Positions 34,656-43,473 are shown, counted from the first letter of the stretch. The stretch is DNA of 64,000 nt from Methyloferula stellata AR4 (GCF_000385335.1 NZ_ARWA01000001.1:3860001-3924000), one strand, 5' to 3'. The notes: generated by a model from the letters alone, not told the origin. Translations and numbers: made by a program.

Positions 34656-34671
34656 AGCGAAAGCCGTGCCG
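34656..34671 (-). promoter_or_regulatory. Candidate sigma-54 promoter upstream of nifS
   Basis: On the minus strand CGGCACGGCTTTCGCT has GG and GC ten bases apart, but the -12 reads TCGC rather than TTGC and no TGT-N10-ACA site was seen upstream. Weak candidate. The rest of 34532-34873 shows no gene. Confidence 0.4.
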
Positions 34672-34873
34672 TTCAATTGTCAACAAAGCCGTGAAAACGA
34701 TCAGGCCAAGCCCGATCGCTGTCGCCCCTGTGGAAGTCCAATCTGCGAAGACTTGACTTCCATTCGTTTCGGCGGGCCAAACCGCGCGCGCCGCACGCGA
34801 TTTCTTTTACGATTGAAACCCGCGGCTTGCAAGCCTGCGATCAGCGCGGCAATACCACGGGCGTTCTCGGAAA

Positions 34874-35128
34874 TCAGACTGGAAGCAGCTCTTCTTCCAG
34901 GCAGCCGACGACGAAGCGGCTGCCCTCGAATTCGACCAGATAAAGCGGCTTCTTCGTCTCTTCGATGGTTCCTATATTGACGATTTCGCCCATCTCGCCC
35001 GATTTGGCCAGCAAGGCATCGACGGGTTGATCTGGGTAGGATCCATCATTGAAGAGATCTTCGACAACCTGGACGCGCTGACCCCATTGATATTTGGGCG
35101 GCCGCGCTCCCCCGTCTGGATCGATCAT
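34874..35128 (-). CDS. nifZ: NifZ paralogue, short
   Basis: 84 residues (MIDPDGGARPPKYQWGQRVQ). It has the NifZ core YQWGQRVQVVEDLFNDGSYP, a GEMGEIVNIGTIEETKKPLY segment and a FEGSRFVVGCLEEELLPV end. NifZ helps form the second P-cluster of the MoFe protein. It overlaps the preceding NifZ-like gene by an ATGA, so two NifZ-type proteins are made in tandem. Confidence 0.9.
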   Translation of the reverse strand: MIDPDGGARPPKYQWGQRVQVVEDLFNDGSYPDQPVDALLAKSGEMGEIVNIGTIEETKKPLYLVEFEGSRFVVGCLEEELLPV

Positions 35129-35460
35129 TCCTCGTCTCCCTTGGGTGCCGCCTTCTTTTTCTTCTTGGCGTCTTCATCCTCGTCGCCGTCCACGGCCTCG
35201 AGTTCCTTGGCCTTCATGCCGACTTTGTTGCCGGTGAGCATAAATTCGACGCCAAAGATATAATATTGCTGCAAAAACGTGCCGATGTTGCAGACGTAGC
35301 CTTCTTCGCCCTTCTTCGCCAAGACGTCGCCGACATCCTTGCCGCAGAACGTTCCATCGTTACGAATGGTGCGCTTGGTGCGAACGCGCTGGCCATAAAG
35401 GAAACGCGGCGGCTCATTGAGCTCGCATACCGATGGGTCTTCCCGGCTGATACTGGTCAT
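35125..35460 (-). CDS. nifZ: NifZ paralogue with charged tail
   Basis: 111 residues (MTSISREDPSVCELNEPPRF). The core FLYGQRVRTKRTIRNDGTFC, then VGDVLAKKGEEGYVCNIGTF and VEFMLTGNKVGMKAKELEAV match NifZ. The last ~20 residues are highly charged (Asp/Glu then a run of Lys). Together with the shorter paralogue it probably serves P-cluster maturation. It is encoded ~95 bases after the LRV protein gene. Confidence 0.9.
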   Translation of the reverse strand: MTSISREDPSVCELNEPPRFLYGQRVRTKRTIRNDGTFCGKDVGDVLAKKGEEGYVCNIGTFLQQYYIFGVEFMLTGNKVGMKAKELEAVDGDEDEDAKKKKKAAPKGDEE

Positions 35461-35555
35461 TTCCGTCTCTCCTCAGCAATCTTCGTGACGTCGGCCCGAT
35501 CACTCGGTTCATTCATCACAATCATCACATCTCTAGCTACGCCGGCGTTGCCCGC

Positions 35556-36344
35556 TCAACTAATTCTTGCCTCCGGCGCCCCGCTGCCACTGGCCTGCAA
35601 GTCGCCAAGCCGCTGCACCGCCAGCTCGCGGACCAAGGGGTCCTCGTCCACAGTCATCTGCGTCAAGCGCTGCAGATCGTCGATCCGCCCCGCCACTTCA
35701 TAGCGAACCCGCCAATCCGCGTCCGAATACAAGGCAACGAGCTGCTCGTTCGTCAGTCTTTGCACCACTTCGAGCCGGACGCTCGGGTCCTTGTCCTGAG
35801 CCAGACGCATCAACCATGCCGGATCGATCCGCCGCACAATCGTACGCCGCACCTCCGGCTCGGGATCGTGAATCATTAACGGCAAGGTCGAGGGCGACAG
35901 CCGCCGCGCGACCATGGTGCGCACATAATAATCAGGATCCTTGATCATCGAGACGAGATTTGCGTCATCGAGATGCGAGGCGACGCGAATGCGAACCTCG
36001 CGATGCGGGTCGTTAATGAGCTTCAAAAGATAATTCTGCGGCAGGCGCGCCGCCGCCGCCCAGCGCACGGTCTCGTCGGGATCTTCGAGCAAGGGCGGCA
36101 GCCGGAAGACATCGGCATGCTTGGCCGCGACCGCCCGCGTCTCGAAATAGGGATCGTTCAGATGCTCGTTGGCGAGCGTCGGGTTCCAATAGAAGAACCG
36201 GTCGATACGGCGCGCGTAGCGGTCGAAGACGCAGGCCTGCTTGAGCTGGCACTTGCCTTCGGCCAGGAAGACCTCATAGCGACATCCTTCGCAGCTGAGC
36301 TCCTGGCCTTGCCAGTCCCGCGCCTCGTCAATGTCGTTACGCAT
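35556..36344 (-). CDS. [4Fe-4S]-binding leucine-rich variant (LRV) repeat protein 1
   Basis: 262 residues from ATG 36344 (MRNDIDEARDWQGQELSCEG). The N-terminal cysteines in LSCEGCRYEVF, GKCQLKQACVFD are the cluster-binding set of LRV proteins. Some seven LRV/HEAT-like repeats follow (e.g. DDANLVSMIKDPDYYVRTMV, DKDPSVRLEVVQRLTNEQLV). The first such protein was described in an Azotobacter nif region. It is likely a maturation or scaffold factor. A paralogue is encoded at 39894-40727. It overlaps the TPR gene by eight bases. Confidence 0.9.
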   Translation of the reverse strand: MRNDIDEARDWQGQELSCEGCRYEVFLAEGKCQLKQACVFDRYARRIDRFFYWNPTLANEHLNDPYFETRAVAAKHADVFRLPPLLEDPDETVRWAAAARLPQNYLLKLINDPHREVRIRVASHLDDANLVSMIKDPDYYVRTMVARRLSPSTLPLMIHDPEPEVRRTIVRRIDPAWLMRLAQDKDPSVRLEVVQRLTNEQLVALYSDADWRVRYEVAGRIDDLQRLTQMTVDEDPLVRELAVQRLGDLQASGSGAPEARIS

Positions 36345-36876
36345 TGTCGGCGTCCCTCTCCTTCTTGCGCTGATAGACTTCGAGCAGCAGGGTCGCGCCA
36401 ATCTTGTCGCTTGCGTCGAGTTCGAGAAGCTTCATCGTTGCCGAGAGGCCCTCTTCCAGATTGCCCAGGCGCATCTGCAGGTAAGCATAGCCCTTGAGCA
36501 CAAACAGGAAGAAACGCGGCATCATCTCATAAGAGCTGAAATCCGCGTCCGAGCTTTGGACCTGGTGCCAATCGTCCGGCAGATTATTATGATACGCGGC
36601 TTCTGCGAGGCAGACGTGGCAGACCTCGAGACATTCTTCGAGCCGGCCTTTGTAAAAAAAGAACCGGTAAAGGCCGATCAGGACAGCCGGATGAGCTGGA
36701 GCAATGGTCTCGGCTTCACGCAAAAGCTGTAAGGCGAGATCGCCGTCGGCATAGACCGTCGCTGCTTGATCGAGGCACTTTTTCGCCTCCAGCGGCAGCC
36801 CAGCGCCCAAAAGGACTTCGACATCCTGTATGCCGCCGCCGGTGCTCAATCCGGTTCCGGTTGCCGGGACCCCCAT
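36337..36876 (-). CDS. TPR-like nif-associated protein
   Basis: 179 residues. Helical TPR-like repeats: LEAKKCLDQAATVYADGDLA, LIGLYRFFFYKGRLEECLEV, LFVLKGYAYLQMRLGNLEEG, with ~35-residue periodicity. No signal peptide. It probably mediates protein contacts in cluster assembly. Flanked by the HesB-like gene and the LRV protein gene, which it overlaps; this TPR-LRV pairing suggests a joint function. Confidence 0.8.
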   Translation of the reverse strand: MGVPATGTGLSTGGGIQDVEVLLGAGLPLEAKKCLDQAATVYADGDLALQLLREAETIAPAHPAVLIGLYRFFFYKGRLEECLEVCHVCLAEAAYHNNLPDDWHQVQSSDADFSSYEMMPRFFLFVLKGYAYLQMRLGNLEEGLSATMKLLELDASDKIGATLLLEVYQRKKERDADNA

Positions 36877-36914
36877 TTTACTCTCCGTGCTGAGGCATGA
36901 ACGCCTGAGCCGAT

Positions 36915-37283
36915 TTAATGCTCGCGCACGTGTTCTGGCAAGCTCGCCGCATCATGGCTGTGCGTGCCGCGTGTGGATACGTGGCTCGGATCGTGGAACT
37001 CGAAACCCGAGGTCGTCGCCGTTTCCTGGAAATCCATCGTCACGCCTTGCAGCAGCAGACGGCTTTGAGCCGGCAGGAAGAAGCGCAAGCCATTCAGGTC
37101 AAGCGTGGTTTCACCCGCCGCGGGTGAATCTGCGATCACGAATTCCGCCGCAAGGCCGGAACTGCCGCCAGGCGATACCGACAGACGCAAACCGCTCGTC
37201 GGGCCACCATCGAAGCGCAGCAAGCGGCGGACAAACTTGTCCGCTGCAGGCGTGATCGTCAGATTCAAGTCGTTCATGCTCAA
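36915..37283 (-). CDS. HesB/IscA-like protein without cluster cysteines
   Basis: 122 residues (MSMNDLNLTITPAADKFVRR). It has the A-type fold pattern: LRLSVSPGGSSGLAAEFVIA, NGLRFFLPAQSRLLLQGVTM and a GFEFHDPS ending. The three cysteines of IscA are absent: GGCSG becomes GGSSG and the C-terminal CxC becomes SGFEF. A His-rich tail (HDPSHVSTRGTHSHD) may take over metal binding. It overlaps the ferredoxin gene by four bases (ATGA). Confidence 0.8.
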   Translation of the reverse strand: MSMNDLNLTITPAADKFVRRLLRFDGGPTSGLRLSVSPGGSSGLAAEFVIADSPAAGETTLDLNGLRFFLPAQSRLLLQGVTMDFQETATTSGFEFHDPSHVSTRGTHSHDAASLPEHVREH

Positions 37284-37498
37284 GCCGCCTGATAGCGCGG
37301 ATAACTCTCGTCAACGACGCAGGTCTCTTCGACCGGGCAGATCAGAGCACATTGCGGATCGTCATGGAAACCAATGCATTCGGTGCACTTGGCAGGGTCG
37401 ATGACATAAATGCCTTCGCCTGCGCTGATGGCTTCATTGGGACACTCAGCCTCACAGGCCGAGCAGTTCACACAAGAGGCTGCGATGAGTAGTGCCAT
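37280..37498 (-). CDS. 2[4Fe-4S] ferredoxin downstream of nifB
   Basis: 72 residues (MALLIAASCVNCSACEAECP). Cysteine motifs CVNCSACEAECP and CTECIGFHDDPQCALICPVE show the long insertion between cysteines typical of FdxN/FdxB-type nif ferredoxins. It may deliver electrons to NifB or to nitrogenase. It is 95 bases after nifB, with a strong hairpin between the two. Confidence 0.9.
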   Translation of the reverse strand: MALLIAASCVNCSACEAECPNEAISAGEGIYVIDPAKCTECIGFHDDPQCALICPVEETCVVDESYPRYQAA

Positions 37499-37535
37499 TT
37501 GCCTGCTCCTGGATAGAGAGGTTCTATTTACGAAA

Positions 37536-37564
37536 TCGGGGCGCGAACTTCTCGCGCCCCGATC
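37536..37564 (-). other. Strong hairpin between nifB and the ferredoxin gene
   Basis: ATCGGGGCGCGA / TCGCGCCCCGAT is a perfect 12 bp stem with a 5-base loop and no following U-run on the minus strand. It is likely an mRNA-stability or partial-termination element setting nifB versus downstream expression. Confidence 0.6.
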
Positions 37565-37593
37565 ATTTATTCTATGACCAGATCGCTGAAAGA

Positions 37594-39189
37594 TTATTCA
37601 GCAGGTTCGGTCACGGCGTCCAAGGAGTTGGCAATTTCGCCGGGGCGAATTTCAGCGTCACCCTTTTCGACGTGGATGATGGAACCATCCTTCACGCCTT
37701 CGAGATAGCGCTTGAAGTAGGTGATCGCGGACTTCTCGATGAACTCGTGAGCGAATTCGTCGATCGGCTCGATACCGGCTTCCTTGAGGGTGTTCTTCGG
37801 GCAACCACCGATCTTCGCAACGAAGACCGCATGGCAATCCTTGATGGCGCGGATGACGGTCTCAAGAGCATCTTCCTCGCCGTAGCCGCCCTGGCAGTAC
37901 AGGTCGACGCGACGATGGCCGATGAAGTGAGCGCCCTTACCCGTGCTCAGTTCGTAGATCTGGAATTCGGAAGCATGACCGAAATGCTCGTTGATGCGGC
38001 CCGAACCCTTCGTGGCGACAGCGGCGAGGATCTTGATCTCGCTGTCGACGCCGGCGAGGATCTGCAGCTCGCTGGCCTTGGCGCCGGCAACCGCATTACG
38101 CTCGTCTTCGACCTTGGCCTGGTAGGCCTGGCGGGTAGCCAGATCGTAGTTGACGTCCATTTCCATGATCTTTTCGGTGGTGAACTCGGCCGAACGATCT
38201 TCACCAAGAAGACCAACGGCGTCGGCGCGGCACTGACGGCAGTGACGCATCATGTTCATTTCACCTTCGCAGGAATCCTGAAGCTTCTTCAGTTCCTGAG
38301 CCGTCGGGCCACGCTGGCCGGTCAGACCGAACACGGTGCCGTGCTCAGCAGCCGAGATCAGCGGCATGATGTTGTGAAGGAACGCACCGCGGCCCTTAAC
38401 AGCCTTGTTGACTTCGACAAGATGCTTGTCGTTGACACCGGGGATCATGACCGAGTTGATCTTGGAGAGAATGCCACGCTCGGTGAGCATCTCGAGGCCT
38501 TGCATCTGACGCTCGGTCAGGATCTTGGCGCCTTCGAGGCCGGTGTAGCGTTTATGCTTGTAGAAGATCCAGGGATAGATCTTCGCGCCGACTTCCGGAT
38601 CAACCATGTTCACAGTGATCGTGACGTGGTCGACATTGTACTTGGCAATGGTGTCGACGTGGTCGGGAAGCGTCAGGCCGTTGGTCGACAAGCAGAGCTT
38701 GATGTCCGGGGCGGTCTTGGCGATGAGCTCGAAGGTCTTGAAGGTCTTCTCCGGGTTGGCGAGCGGATCGCCAGGGCCGGCAATGCCGAGCACGGTCATT
38801 TGCGGGATGGTTGAGGCGACCGCCAGAACCTTCTTCGCAGCCTGCTCAGGCGTCAGACGCTCCGAGACGACGCCCGGACGAGATTCGTTGGCGCAATCAT
38901 ATTTGCGATTGCAGTAATTGCACTGAATGTTGCAAGCCGGGGCCACCGCGACGTGCATACGGGCGTAGTGGTGATGCGCCTCTTCGCTGTAGCAGGGGTG
39001 GTTCTTGACCTTTTCCCAGATTTCCGGGGGAAGATCGTTCTCGGCAGCAGCCGTACCGCAGCTGGCTTTCTTGCCGCCGTCGCTGTCGGTTTCGCAGCCT
39101 TTGTGCTCGGCCATCATCTTCATGATTTCGTCGGCGTTCTTGCCGGCGGCCACAGCCGCTTCCGCGACTTCGCGTTCTGTCAATTCCAT
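37594..39189 (-). CDS. nifB: NifB, FeMo cofactor biosynthesis radical SAM protein
   Basis: 531 residues. The radical SAM signature is in [14 protein letters not shown], with [20 protein letters not shown] and a [20 protein letters not shown] segment; a [20 protein letters not shown] stretch precedes it. Residues ~390-500 are a NifX-like domain ([20 protein letters not shown]). NifB fuses two [4Fe-4S] clusters with SAM carbon and sulfur to make NifB-co, the FeMo-co core. It is first in a NifA/sigma-54 unit. Length and motifs are complete. Confidence 0.98.
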   Translation of the reverse strand: MELTEREVAEAAVAAGKNADEIMKMMAEHKGCETDSDGGKKASCGTAAAENDLPPEIWEKVKNHPCYSEEAHHHYARMHVAVAPACNIQCNYCNRKYDCANESRPGVVSERLTPEQAAKKVLAVASTIPQMTVLGIAGPGDPLANPEKTFKTFELIAKTAPDIKLCLSTNGLTLPDHVDTIAKYNVDHVTITVNMVDPEVGAKIYPWIFYKHKRYTGLEGAKILTERQMQGLEMLTERGILSKINSVMIPGVNDKHLVEVNKAVKGRGAFLHNIMPLISAAEHGTVFGLTGQRGPTAQELKKLQDSCEGEMNMMRHCRQCRADAVGLLGEDRSAEFTTEKIMEMDVNYDLATRQAYQAKVEDERNAVAGAKASELQILAGVDSEIKILAAVATKGSGRINEHFGHASEFQIYELSTGKGAHFIGHRRVDLYCQGGYGEEDALETVIRAIKDCHAVFVAKIGGCPKNTLKEAGIEPIDEFAHEFIEKSAITYFKRYLEGVKDGSIIHVEKGDAEIRPGEIANSLDAVTEPAE

Positions 39190-39303
39190 GTTCGATCCTC
39201 GCTTTATGGCTGGAACCTATTGGTTTTAAGGAAGCGTCTGCACGCCACCCGCCGATAAGCTCAATTACGATCCCGTTGAGGCAAGATCGCCTGGCAAGGG
39301 GAG

Positions 39304-39319
39304 AGCAACTCCCATGCCA
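39304..39319 (-). promoter_or_regulatory. Sigma-54 (-24/-12) promoter of nifB
   Basis: On the minus strand TGGCATGGGAGTTGCT has GG and GC ten bases apart, 114 bases upstream of the nifB start. Two NifA sites lie upstream of it. Confidence 0.9.
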
Positions 39320-39374
39320 AAATAAACGGACTTCTAATTCATTGAATCGAAGAAGATTTCTAAATTGAACCGGC

Positions 39375-39390
39375 TGTCACGATGCCGACA
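39375..39390. promoter_or_regulatory. NifA upstream activator sequence 1 (nifB)
   Basis: TGT-CACGATGCCG-ACA is a perfect TGT-N10-ACA, about 55 bases upstream of the -24 element. Confidence 0.85.
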
Positions 39391-39417
39391 ACCCCTCCGC
39401 TAAAACCCGCATCAGGC

Positions 39418-39433
39418 TGTTCGAAATACGACA
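39418..39433. promoter_or_regulatory. NifA upstream activator sequence 2 (nifB)
   Basis: TGT-TCGAAATACG-ACA is a second perfect TGT-N10-ACA, 43 bases from site 1 start to start, so the two centres are about four helical turns apart. Downstream, 39434-39682 holds no gene I would support. Confidence 0.85.
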
Positions 39434-39682
39434 CTTGCAGCAGAGACAGGAGCCGACGCTAAATATAGAGCAACCAACCTCGGCAATTGCTGAGCCTTGG
39501 CCCACCGTTATGACTTCAAAATTCATAACGATATTTCGTGATCCCGCATTTAACTTTGGTGTCGGACAAGCCCGCGATTTGCCTTGCGAGGAAAGCCGCG
39601 CTTGATCTTCGCCAATGCTTGCGGCTCACCGCGACGCCCGACCCGAAACCTTGGCGGCTTTTTCCGGATGATGCCCCGGCGC

Positions 39683-39771
39683 TAGAGCGGGATGAGCAAA
39701 AGTGTAAGCGGTTTTGCGGCGCAATCCAGTTTACGCAGATTGCGTATACTTATCTGCGCTATCCCGCTCTA
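39683..39771. repeat. Small inverted-repeat element between nifB and LRV2
   Basis: TAGAGCGGGAT and ATCCCGCTCTA form perfect 11 bp inverted ends 67 bases apart, with an internal CGCAGAT/ATCTGCG pair. It resembles a small palindromic or MITE-like element rather than a promoter. Confidence 0.55.
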
Positions 39772-39794
39772 ATTTATTGAATCGACCACGTTTC

Positions 39795-39887
39795 ATGATT
39801 TTGGACTAACCCAACTCGGGCAAGCCCCAGTTGGGCATTTGAAAGGTCAAAGTCGGGCAGGCCCGACTTTGACGAGCCCAAAATCAT
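39795..39887 (-). repeat. Nested palindromic element, probable terminator of LRV2
   Basis: The outer ends ATGATTTTGG/CCAAAATCAT enclose two hairpins. One has ACCCAACT...AGTTGGG; the second is GTCAAAGTCGGGC-AG-GCCCGACTTTGAC, a perfect 13 bp stem at 39846-39873. It begins six bases after the LRV2 stop on the minus strand, so it probably ends that transcript. Confidence 0.6.
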
Positions 39888-39893
39888 CGTGAT

Positions 39894-40727
39894 CTACTGC
39901 GCCGAATGCGGCCTGCCGAAAAGAGAGATGACATTGCTGGACGGCAGCGGCCCTGGCTCGGGCTCGCGCGGCTGGGCCGCAATGCCCAATTCCAGCATGC
40001 GCTGCGTCGCCATGTCACGTACCAGCGCGTCCGCATCCTCTTGGAAGAGGGGCAGATGCTCGGGATCGATCCGTTCGGCGGCAGTAAAGCGCACCCGCAA
40101 ATCCGGGTCGGCCGCGAAAACGTCGAGCCGCTCGGGCGCCAGCCGTTCAGCGACTTCGACGCGCACCATCGGGTCTTTGTCCTGGCACATATCGGGAAGG
40201 CGGGAAGGATCGAGCCGGCGCGCCACCCAGCGGCGCACGACGGGCTCCGGATCGTGCATGGCCATGAAGACGATATCGGCAGGCATGCGGCGGATGACGA
40301 CGACCCGCACATGATGATCGGCATCGTCGAGCATGGCGACCAGCGCCTGGCCTTCCATTTTGCAGGCGACGCCGATCCGCACCCGGCGGTCGGGATCCTT
40401 GGCGAGCCCTTTGACGCGCTCCGGCGGCAGACGCGTGACCGCCATCGACCGAACCTCGGGTTCGGGATCGTTGATCATCGAGGCTATGCGAAAGAGGCTG
40501 GCATATTTGACCGCGACGGCCCGCAGCTCGAAATAGGGATGCTCGAGGTGGGCATCGGCCAATTCGGGATTGGCGCGAAAAAACCGGTCCATATGTTTAA
40601 TGCGACGATCGAGTGCGCAGGCATAGCCCTTGCGGCATCGACCGTCGCTTAGAAGCGGCTCATGCGGGCATTGTTTGCAATCGACGAGCTGTCCTTGCCA
40701 ATCGTAAACATCGCCCACATCGTCCAT
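39894..40727 (-). CDS. [4Fe-4S]-binding LRV repeat protein 2
   Basis: 277 residues (MDDVGDVYDWQGQLVDCKQC). The N-terminal cysteines CKQCPHEPLLSDGRCRKGYA and the repeats (e.g. DPEPEVRSMAVTRLPPERVK, DKDPMVRVEVAERLAPERLD) mark it as a paralogue of the protein encoded at 35556-36344. It is the third gene of the fdxN-fdxN unit. Two LRV proteins under separate NifA promoters suggest distinct partners, one tied to ferredoxins, one to NifZ/TPR. Confidence 0.9.
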   Translation of the reverse strand: MDDVGDVYDWQGQLVDCKQCPHEPLLSDGRCRKGYACALDRRIKHMDRFFRANPELADAHLEHPYFELRAVAVKYASLFRIASMINDPEPEVRSMAVTRLPPERVKGLAKDPDRRVRIGVACKMEGQALVAMLDDADHHVRVVVIRRMPADIVFMAMHDPEPVVRRWVARRLDPSRLPDMCQDKDPMVRVEVAERLAPERLDVFAADPDLRVRFTAAERIDPEHLPLFQEDADALVRDMATQRMLELGIAAQPREPEPGPLPSSNVISLFGRPHSAQ

Positions 40728-40754
40728 CGGACGGCGCCTTTTGCGATCTGCCGA

Positions 40755-40949
40755 TTAGGCCGGAACGCAGGTCTGCGGAACCGGGCAGACGGTGTCGCAT
40801 TGCGGATGATCGAAATCACCTTCGCATTCGGTGCACTTCTTGGGGTCGATCACATAGGTCTCGTTCTTGAACGAGATCGCCGTGTTCGGGCATTCGAATT
40901 CGCAAGCGCCGCAAACTGTGCACTGAGAAGCGATGATTTTGTAGGACAT
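40755..40949 (-). CDS. fdxN: 2[4Fe-4S] ferredoxin FdxN, copy 2
   Basis: 64 residues ([20 protein letters not shown]). The two cluster motifs are [12 protein letters not shown] and [20 protein letters not shown]. FdxN is a direct electron donor to nitrogenase in several alphaproteobacteria. It is nearly identical over most of its length to the copy encoded at 41076-41273, so a recent tandem duplication is likely. It lies 27 bases before the LRV2 gene. Confidence 0.95.
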   Translation of the reverse strand: MSYKIIASQCTVCGACEFECPNTAISFKNETYVIDPKKCTECEGDFDHPQCDTVCPVPQTCVPA

Positions 40950-41075
40950 GATAGCGCTCCCTTATAGAAACAGCCGGAGAGACCTTTATGTTCTCTAAGC
41001 TTAGATCAACAGATGGAAGGGTTTGAACATCACCGCCCTGCCAATGGATACCTCGCCATCTTACCGCTTACCTCA

Positions 41076-41273
41076 TTAGGCAGCGGGAACGCAGGTCTGA
41101 GGAACCGGGCAAACCGTATCGCATTGCGGATGCTCGAATTGATCTGCGCATTCCGTGCACGTTTTGGCATTAATGACGTAGGTCTCGTTCTTGAACGAAA
41201 TCGAAGCCGTGGGGCATTCGAATTCGCAAGCACCGCAAACAGTGCACTGAGAAGCGATGATCTTATAGGCCAT
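41076..41273 (-). CDS. fdxN: 2[4Fe-4S] ferredoxin FdxN, copy 1
   Basis: 65 residues from ATG 41273 ([20 protein letters not shown]); the frame is open upstream without a ribosome site. Cluster motifs are [12 protein letters not shown] and [20 protein letters not shown]. It is the first gene of a NifA/sigma-54 unit and a close paralogue of the second copy. Confidence 0.95.
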   Translation of the reverse strand: MAYKIIASQCTVCGACEFECPTASISFKNETYVINAKTCTECADQFEHPQCDTVCPVPQTCVPAA

Positions 41274-41445
41274 GGTAGCGTTCCCTAACAAAGGGTCCAG
41301 AGAGACCGGTCTCGTGTCTCCAGACCAACCGCAAAAAACCTCAGACATCCGCCACCGCCGGTCCCGGCCTGTCGATCACAAGCGGAACCAATCGATTGGA
41401 AGGATGGGACACGGCCATCCGCCAATGAATGTCTCGCGTGATGGG

Positions 41446-41461
41446 AGCAAATCCTATACCA
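41446..41461 (-). promoter_or_regulatory. Sigma-54 (-24/-12) promoter of fdxN unit
   Basis: On the minus strand TGGTATAGGATTTGCT has GG and GC ten bases apart, about 170 bases upstream of the first fdxN start. A NifA site lies about 70 bases further upstream. No gene is seen in the 382-base gap 41274-41655. Confidence 0.75.
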
Positions 41462-41526
41462 ACGGGGTAACAGGTTGATCTACCGAGGGGACTTCAAGCG
41501 TCAACCGTGCAAAACCACGCCAATAA

Positions 41527-41542
41527 TGTCGTACCTCTGACA
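41527..41542. promoter_or_regulatory. NifA upstream activator sequence (fdxN)
   Basis: TGT-CGTACCTCTG-ACA is a perfect TGT-N10-ACA at a normal distance from the -24/-12 element. Confidence 0.85.
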
Positions 41543-41655
41543 ATGTGGCAGGCAGGTTTGCTGCAACGCACCCGCTCACGGACAAGTTGACGCATGAATG
41601 AGGGCCTGCTCGCCCGCAGACCGTCATCCCCGGTACAGCCGGTGAGCGAAAAGTT

Positions 41656-43473
41656 TCAGAATTTTTTGATCTCGATGGCGTGTTTGCGCAGCGCATAACC
41701 GATCTGGCGCGGCGTCAGCCCCATCATCCGGGCAGCCTTGGCCTGGACCCACCCGGTCTTTTCCATGGCGTCGAGCAGTCTCGCCCGTTCGCTTGCGTCA
41801 TCGGCCGACGATTGGGGCTCATAATCCTCGGCTGGAGCTGTGGAAGACTCCGCCGGCGCGGTCGGCGCCGGCCGCTCTGGCTCCCGGCTCCAGACCGGCG
41901 CCTCCGCCGGCCGGCGCGCCTCGGCGCGGGTGGCTTCCGGCGGCACGCCCGGCAAAGACCCAAGCCCACCGGTGGCCTTACTATGATTATGGCTGCCCCA
42001 GCCATCGCCGCCGGCCGTCTTGCCCTTCCACAGCGTCGCGGAGAGGCATTGATCCTGTTCGCAGGCGAAATCGGCAGCCGCGACCGTGTCGCCGGTTGCG
42101 AAAGTCGCCGTGCGCTGCACGCAATTTTCGAGCTCGCGCACATTGCCGGGGAAATAGCAGGATTTCAGAATCTGCGTCGCCTGCTTCGAGAACGAAAGCT
42201 GGCGGCCGTTTTCCTCGTTAAACTGCTCGAGGAAATGCGCGGCCAGCAGCGGAATGTCGCTGGAGCGGTCGCGCAAGGGCGGCAGCAACACCGGCACTAC
42301 GCTGATGCGGTAATAGAGATCGGCGCGGAACTCGCCTTTGCGCACCGCCTCTTCGAGGTTTTTATTGGTGGCCGTGATGAGCCGTACATCGGCCTTCAGC
42401 GTGCGCACGCCGCCGACGCGCTCGAACTCGCCATTTTGCAGAACGCGCAGAAGCTTGGCCTGGAAAGCGAGCGAGATTTCGCCGATTTCGTCGAGGAACA
42501 AAGTCCCCCCGTCGGCCAGTTCGAAACGGCCCTTGCGCAGGCCGATGGCTCCGGTAAAGGCGCCCTTCTCGTGGCCGAACAATTCCGATTCAAGCACGCT
42601 TTCGGCGAGCGCCGCGCAATTGACCTTGATAAAGGGATGCGCCGCGCGCGGCGACATTTCATGCAGGGCGCGGGCGAAGAGCTCCTTGCCGGTGCCGGAC
42701 TCGCCGCGCAAAAGCATGGTGGCGTTGGAGCGCGCGACGATCGCGATCTTGTCCATGACCGCACGGATCTGCGGGCTTTCTCCGATGATGCCGGAGATCT
42801 TGGCTTTGGCCGGTGACGAAGGCTGCAGCTTCGCAACCTCCTTCTGCAGGCGGTGGCTTTCTTCGATCAGCCGGTCGCGGTCGCGGGCGACGACGCGATG
42901 CAATTTCACCGTCTGGCCGATGAGATTGGCAATCATCACCAGGAAACGGACGTCGGAATCGAAGCGAAACACGCTGTCGCCGTCCCAGATGCGGTCGACC
43001 GTGAGCGTGCCCACCACGCGGTCGCCGGCACGGATCGGCACGCCGATGAAGGAAACTTTGGCGCCATTGACGCCATCGGCACCAAGCGCTGTCAGATCCG
43101 CCGCATCGAAAAGCTCATGATCGGCGATATTTTGAACGACGAGCGGAACAGCGGTCGCGATGATCTGACGGATCGCGCGATCGGGAAACCGATGTGCCCG
43201 CTCCGGCGCGCCCTCGCTCCAATCCGCATCGACGGACACTTCCGGCACGCCGTCATCATCGACGAGCACGATGGTCCCGTGCCGCATCTGCAAGAAGGAC
43301 GAGAGAAGATTGACGACACTCGCCAGCGTCGTTTCGAGCTTCGTCGGCGCCGTCAGGATTTTGGAGATTTCATAGACGCCTATCAGGGCGATTTCGCTCA
43401 ACTGCACGCGATGGGCAGGATTCTGTTTGCCCACAGCTACAGTGTCAGCCTCAGTTGCGGCGCGATCATCCAT
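41656..43473 (-). CDS. nifA: NifA, nitrogen fixation transcriptional activator
   Basis: 605 residues. An N-terminal GAF domain (~40-185), then a sigma-54 AAA+ domain with Walker [21 protein letters not shown], the GAFTGA loop and [13 protein letters not shown], then a linker and C-terminal Fis-type HTH ([20 protein letters not shown]). Cysteines follow C-X11-C-X19-C-X4-C from [10 protein letters not shown] onward, the pattern of oxygen-sensitive NifA. A Pro/Ala-rich linker of ~90 residues before the HTH is longer than usual. It should activate the promoters at 41446, 39304 and 28121. Its own promoter was not identified. Confidence 0.95.
   Translation of the reverse strand: MDDRAATEADTVAVGKQNPAHRVQLSEIALIGVYEISKILTAPTKLETTLASVVNLLSSFLQMRHGTIVLVDDDGVPEVSVDADWSEGAPERAHRFPDRAIRQIIATAVPLVVQNIADHELFDAADLTALGADGVNGAKVSFIGVPIRAGDRVVGTLTVDRIWDGDSVFRFDSDVRFLVMIANLIGQTVKLHRVVARDRDRLIEESHRLQKEVAKLQPSSPAKAKISGIIGESPQIRAVMDKIAIVARSNATMLLRGESGTGKELFARALHEMSPRAAHPFIKVNCAALAESVLESELFGHEKGAFTGAIGLRKGRFELADGGTLFLDEIGEISLAFQAKLLRVLQNGEFERVGGVRTLKADVRLITATNKNLEEAVRKGEFRADLYYRISVVPVLLPPLRDRSSDIPLLAAHFLEQFNEENGRQLSFSKQATQILKSCYFPGNVRELENCVQRTATFATGDTVAAADFACEQDQCLSATLWKGKTAGGDGWGSHNHSKATGGLGSLPGVPPEATRAEARRPAEAPVWSREPERPAPTAPAESSTAPAEDYEPQSSADDASERARLLDAMEKTGWVQAKAARMMGLTPRQIGYALRKHAIEIKKF

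Noticed and set aside
41546-41562. Sigma-54-like TGGCAGGCAGGTTTGCT on the plus strand
   Set aside because: GG to GC spacing is eleven rather than ten bases and no plus-strand gene follows within a useful distance.
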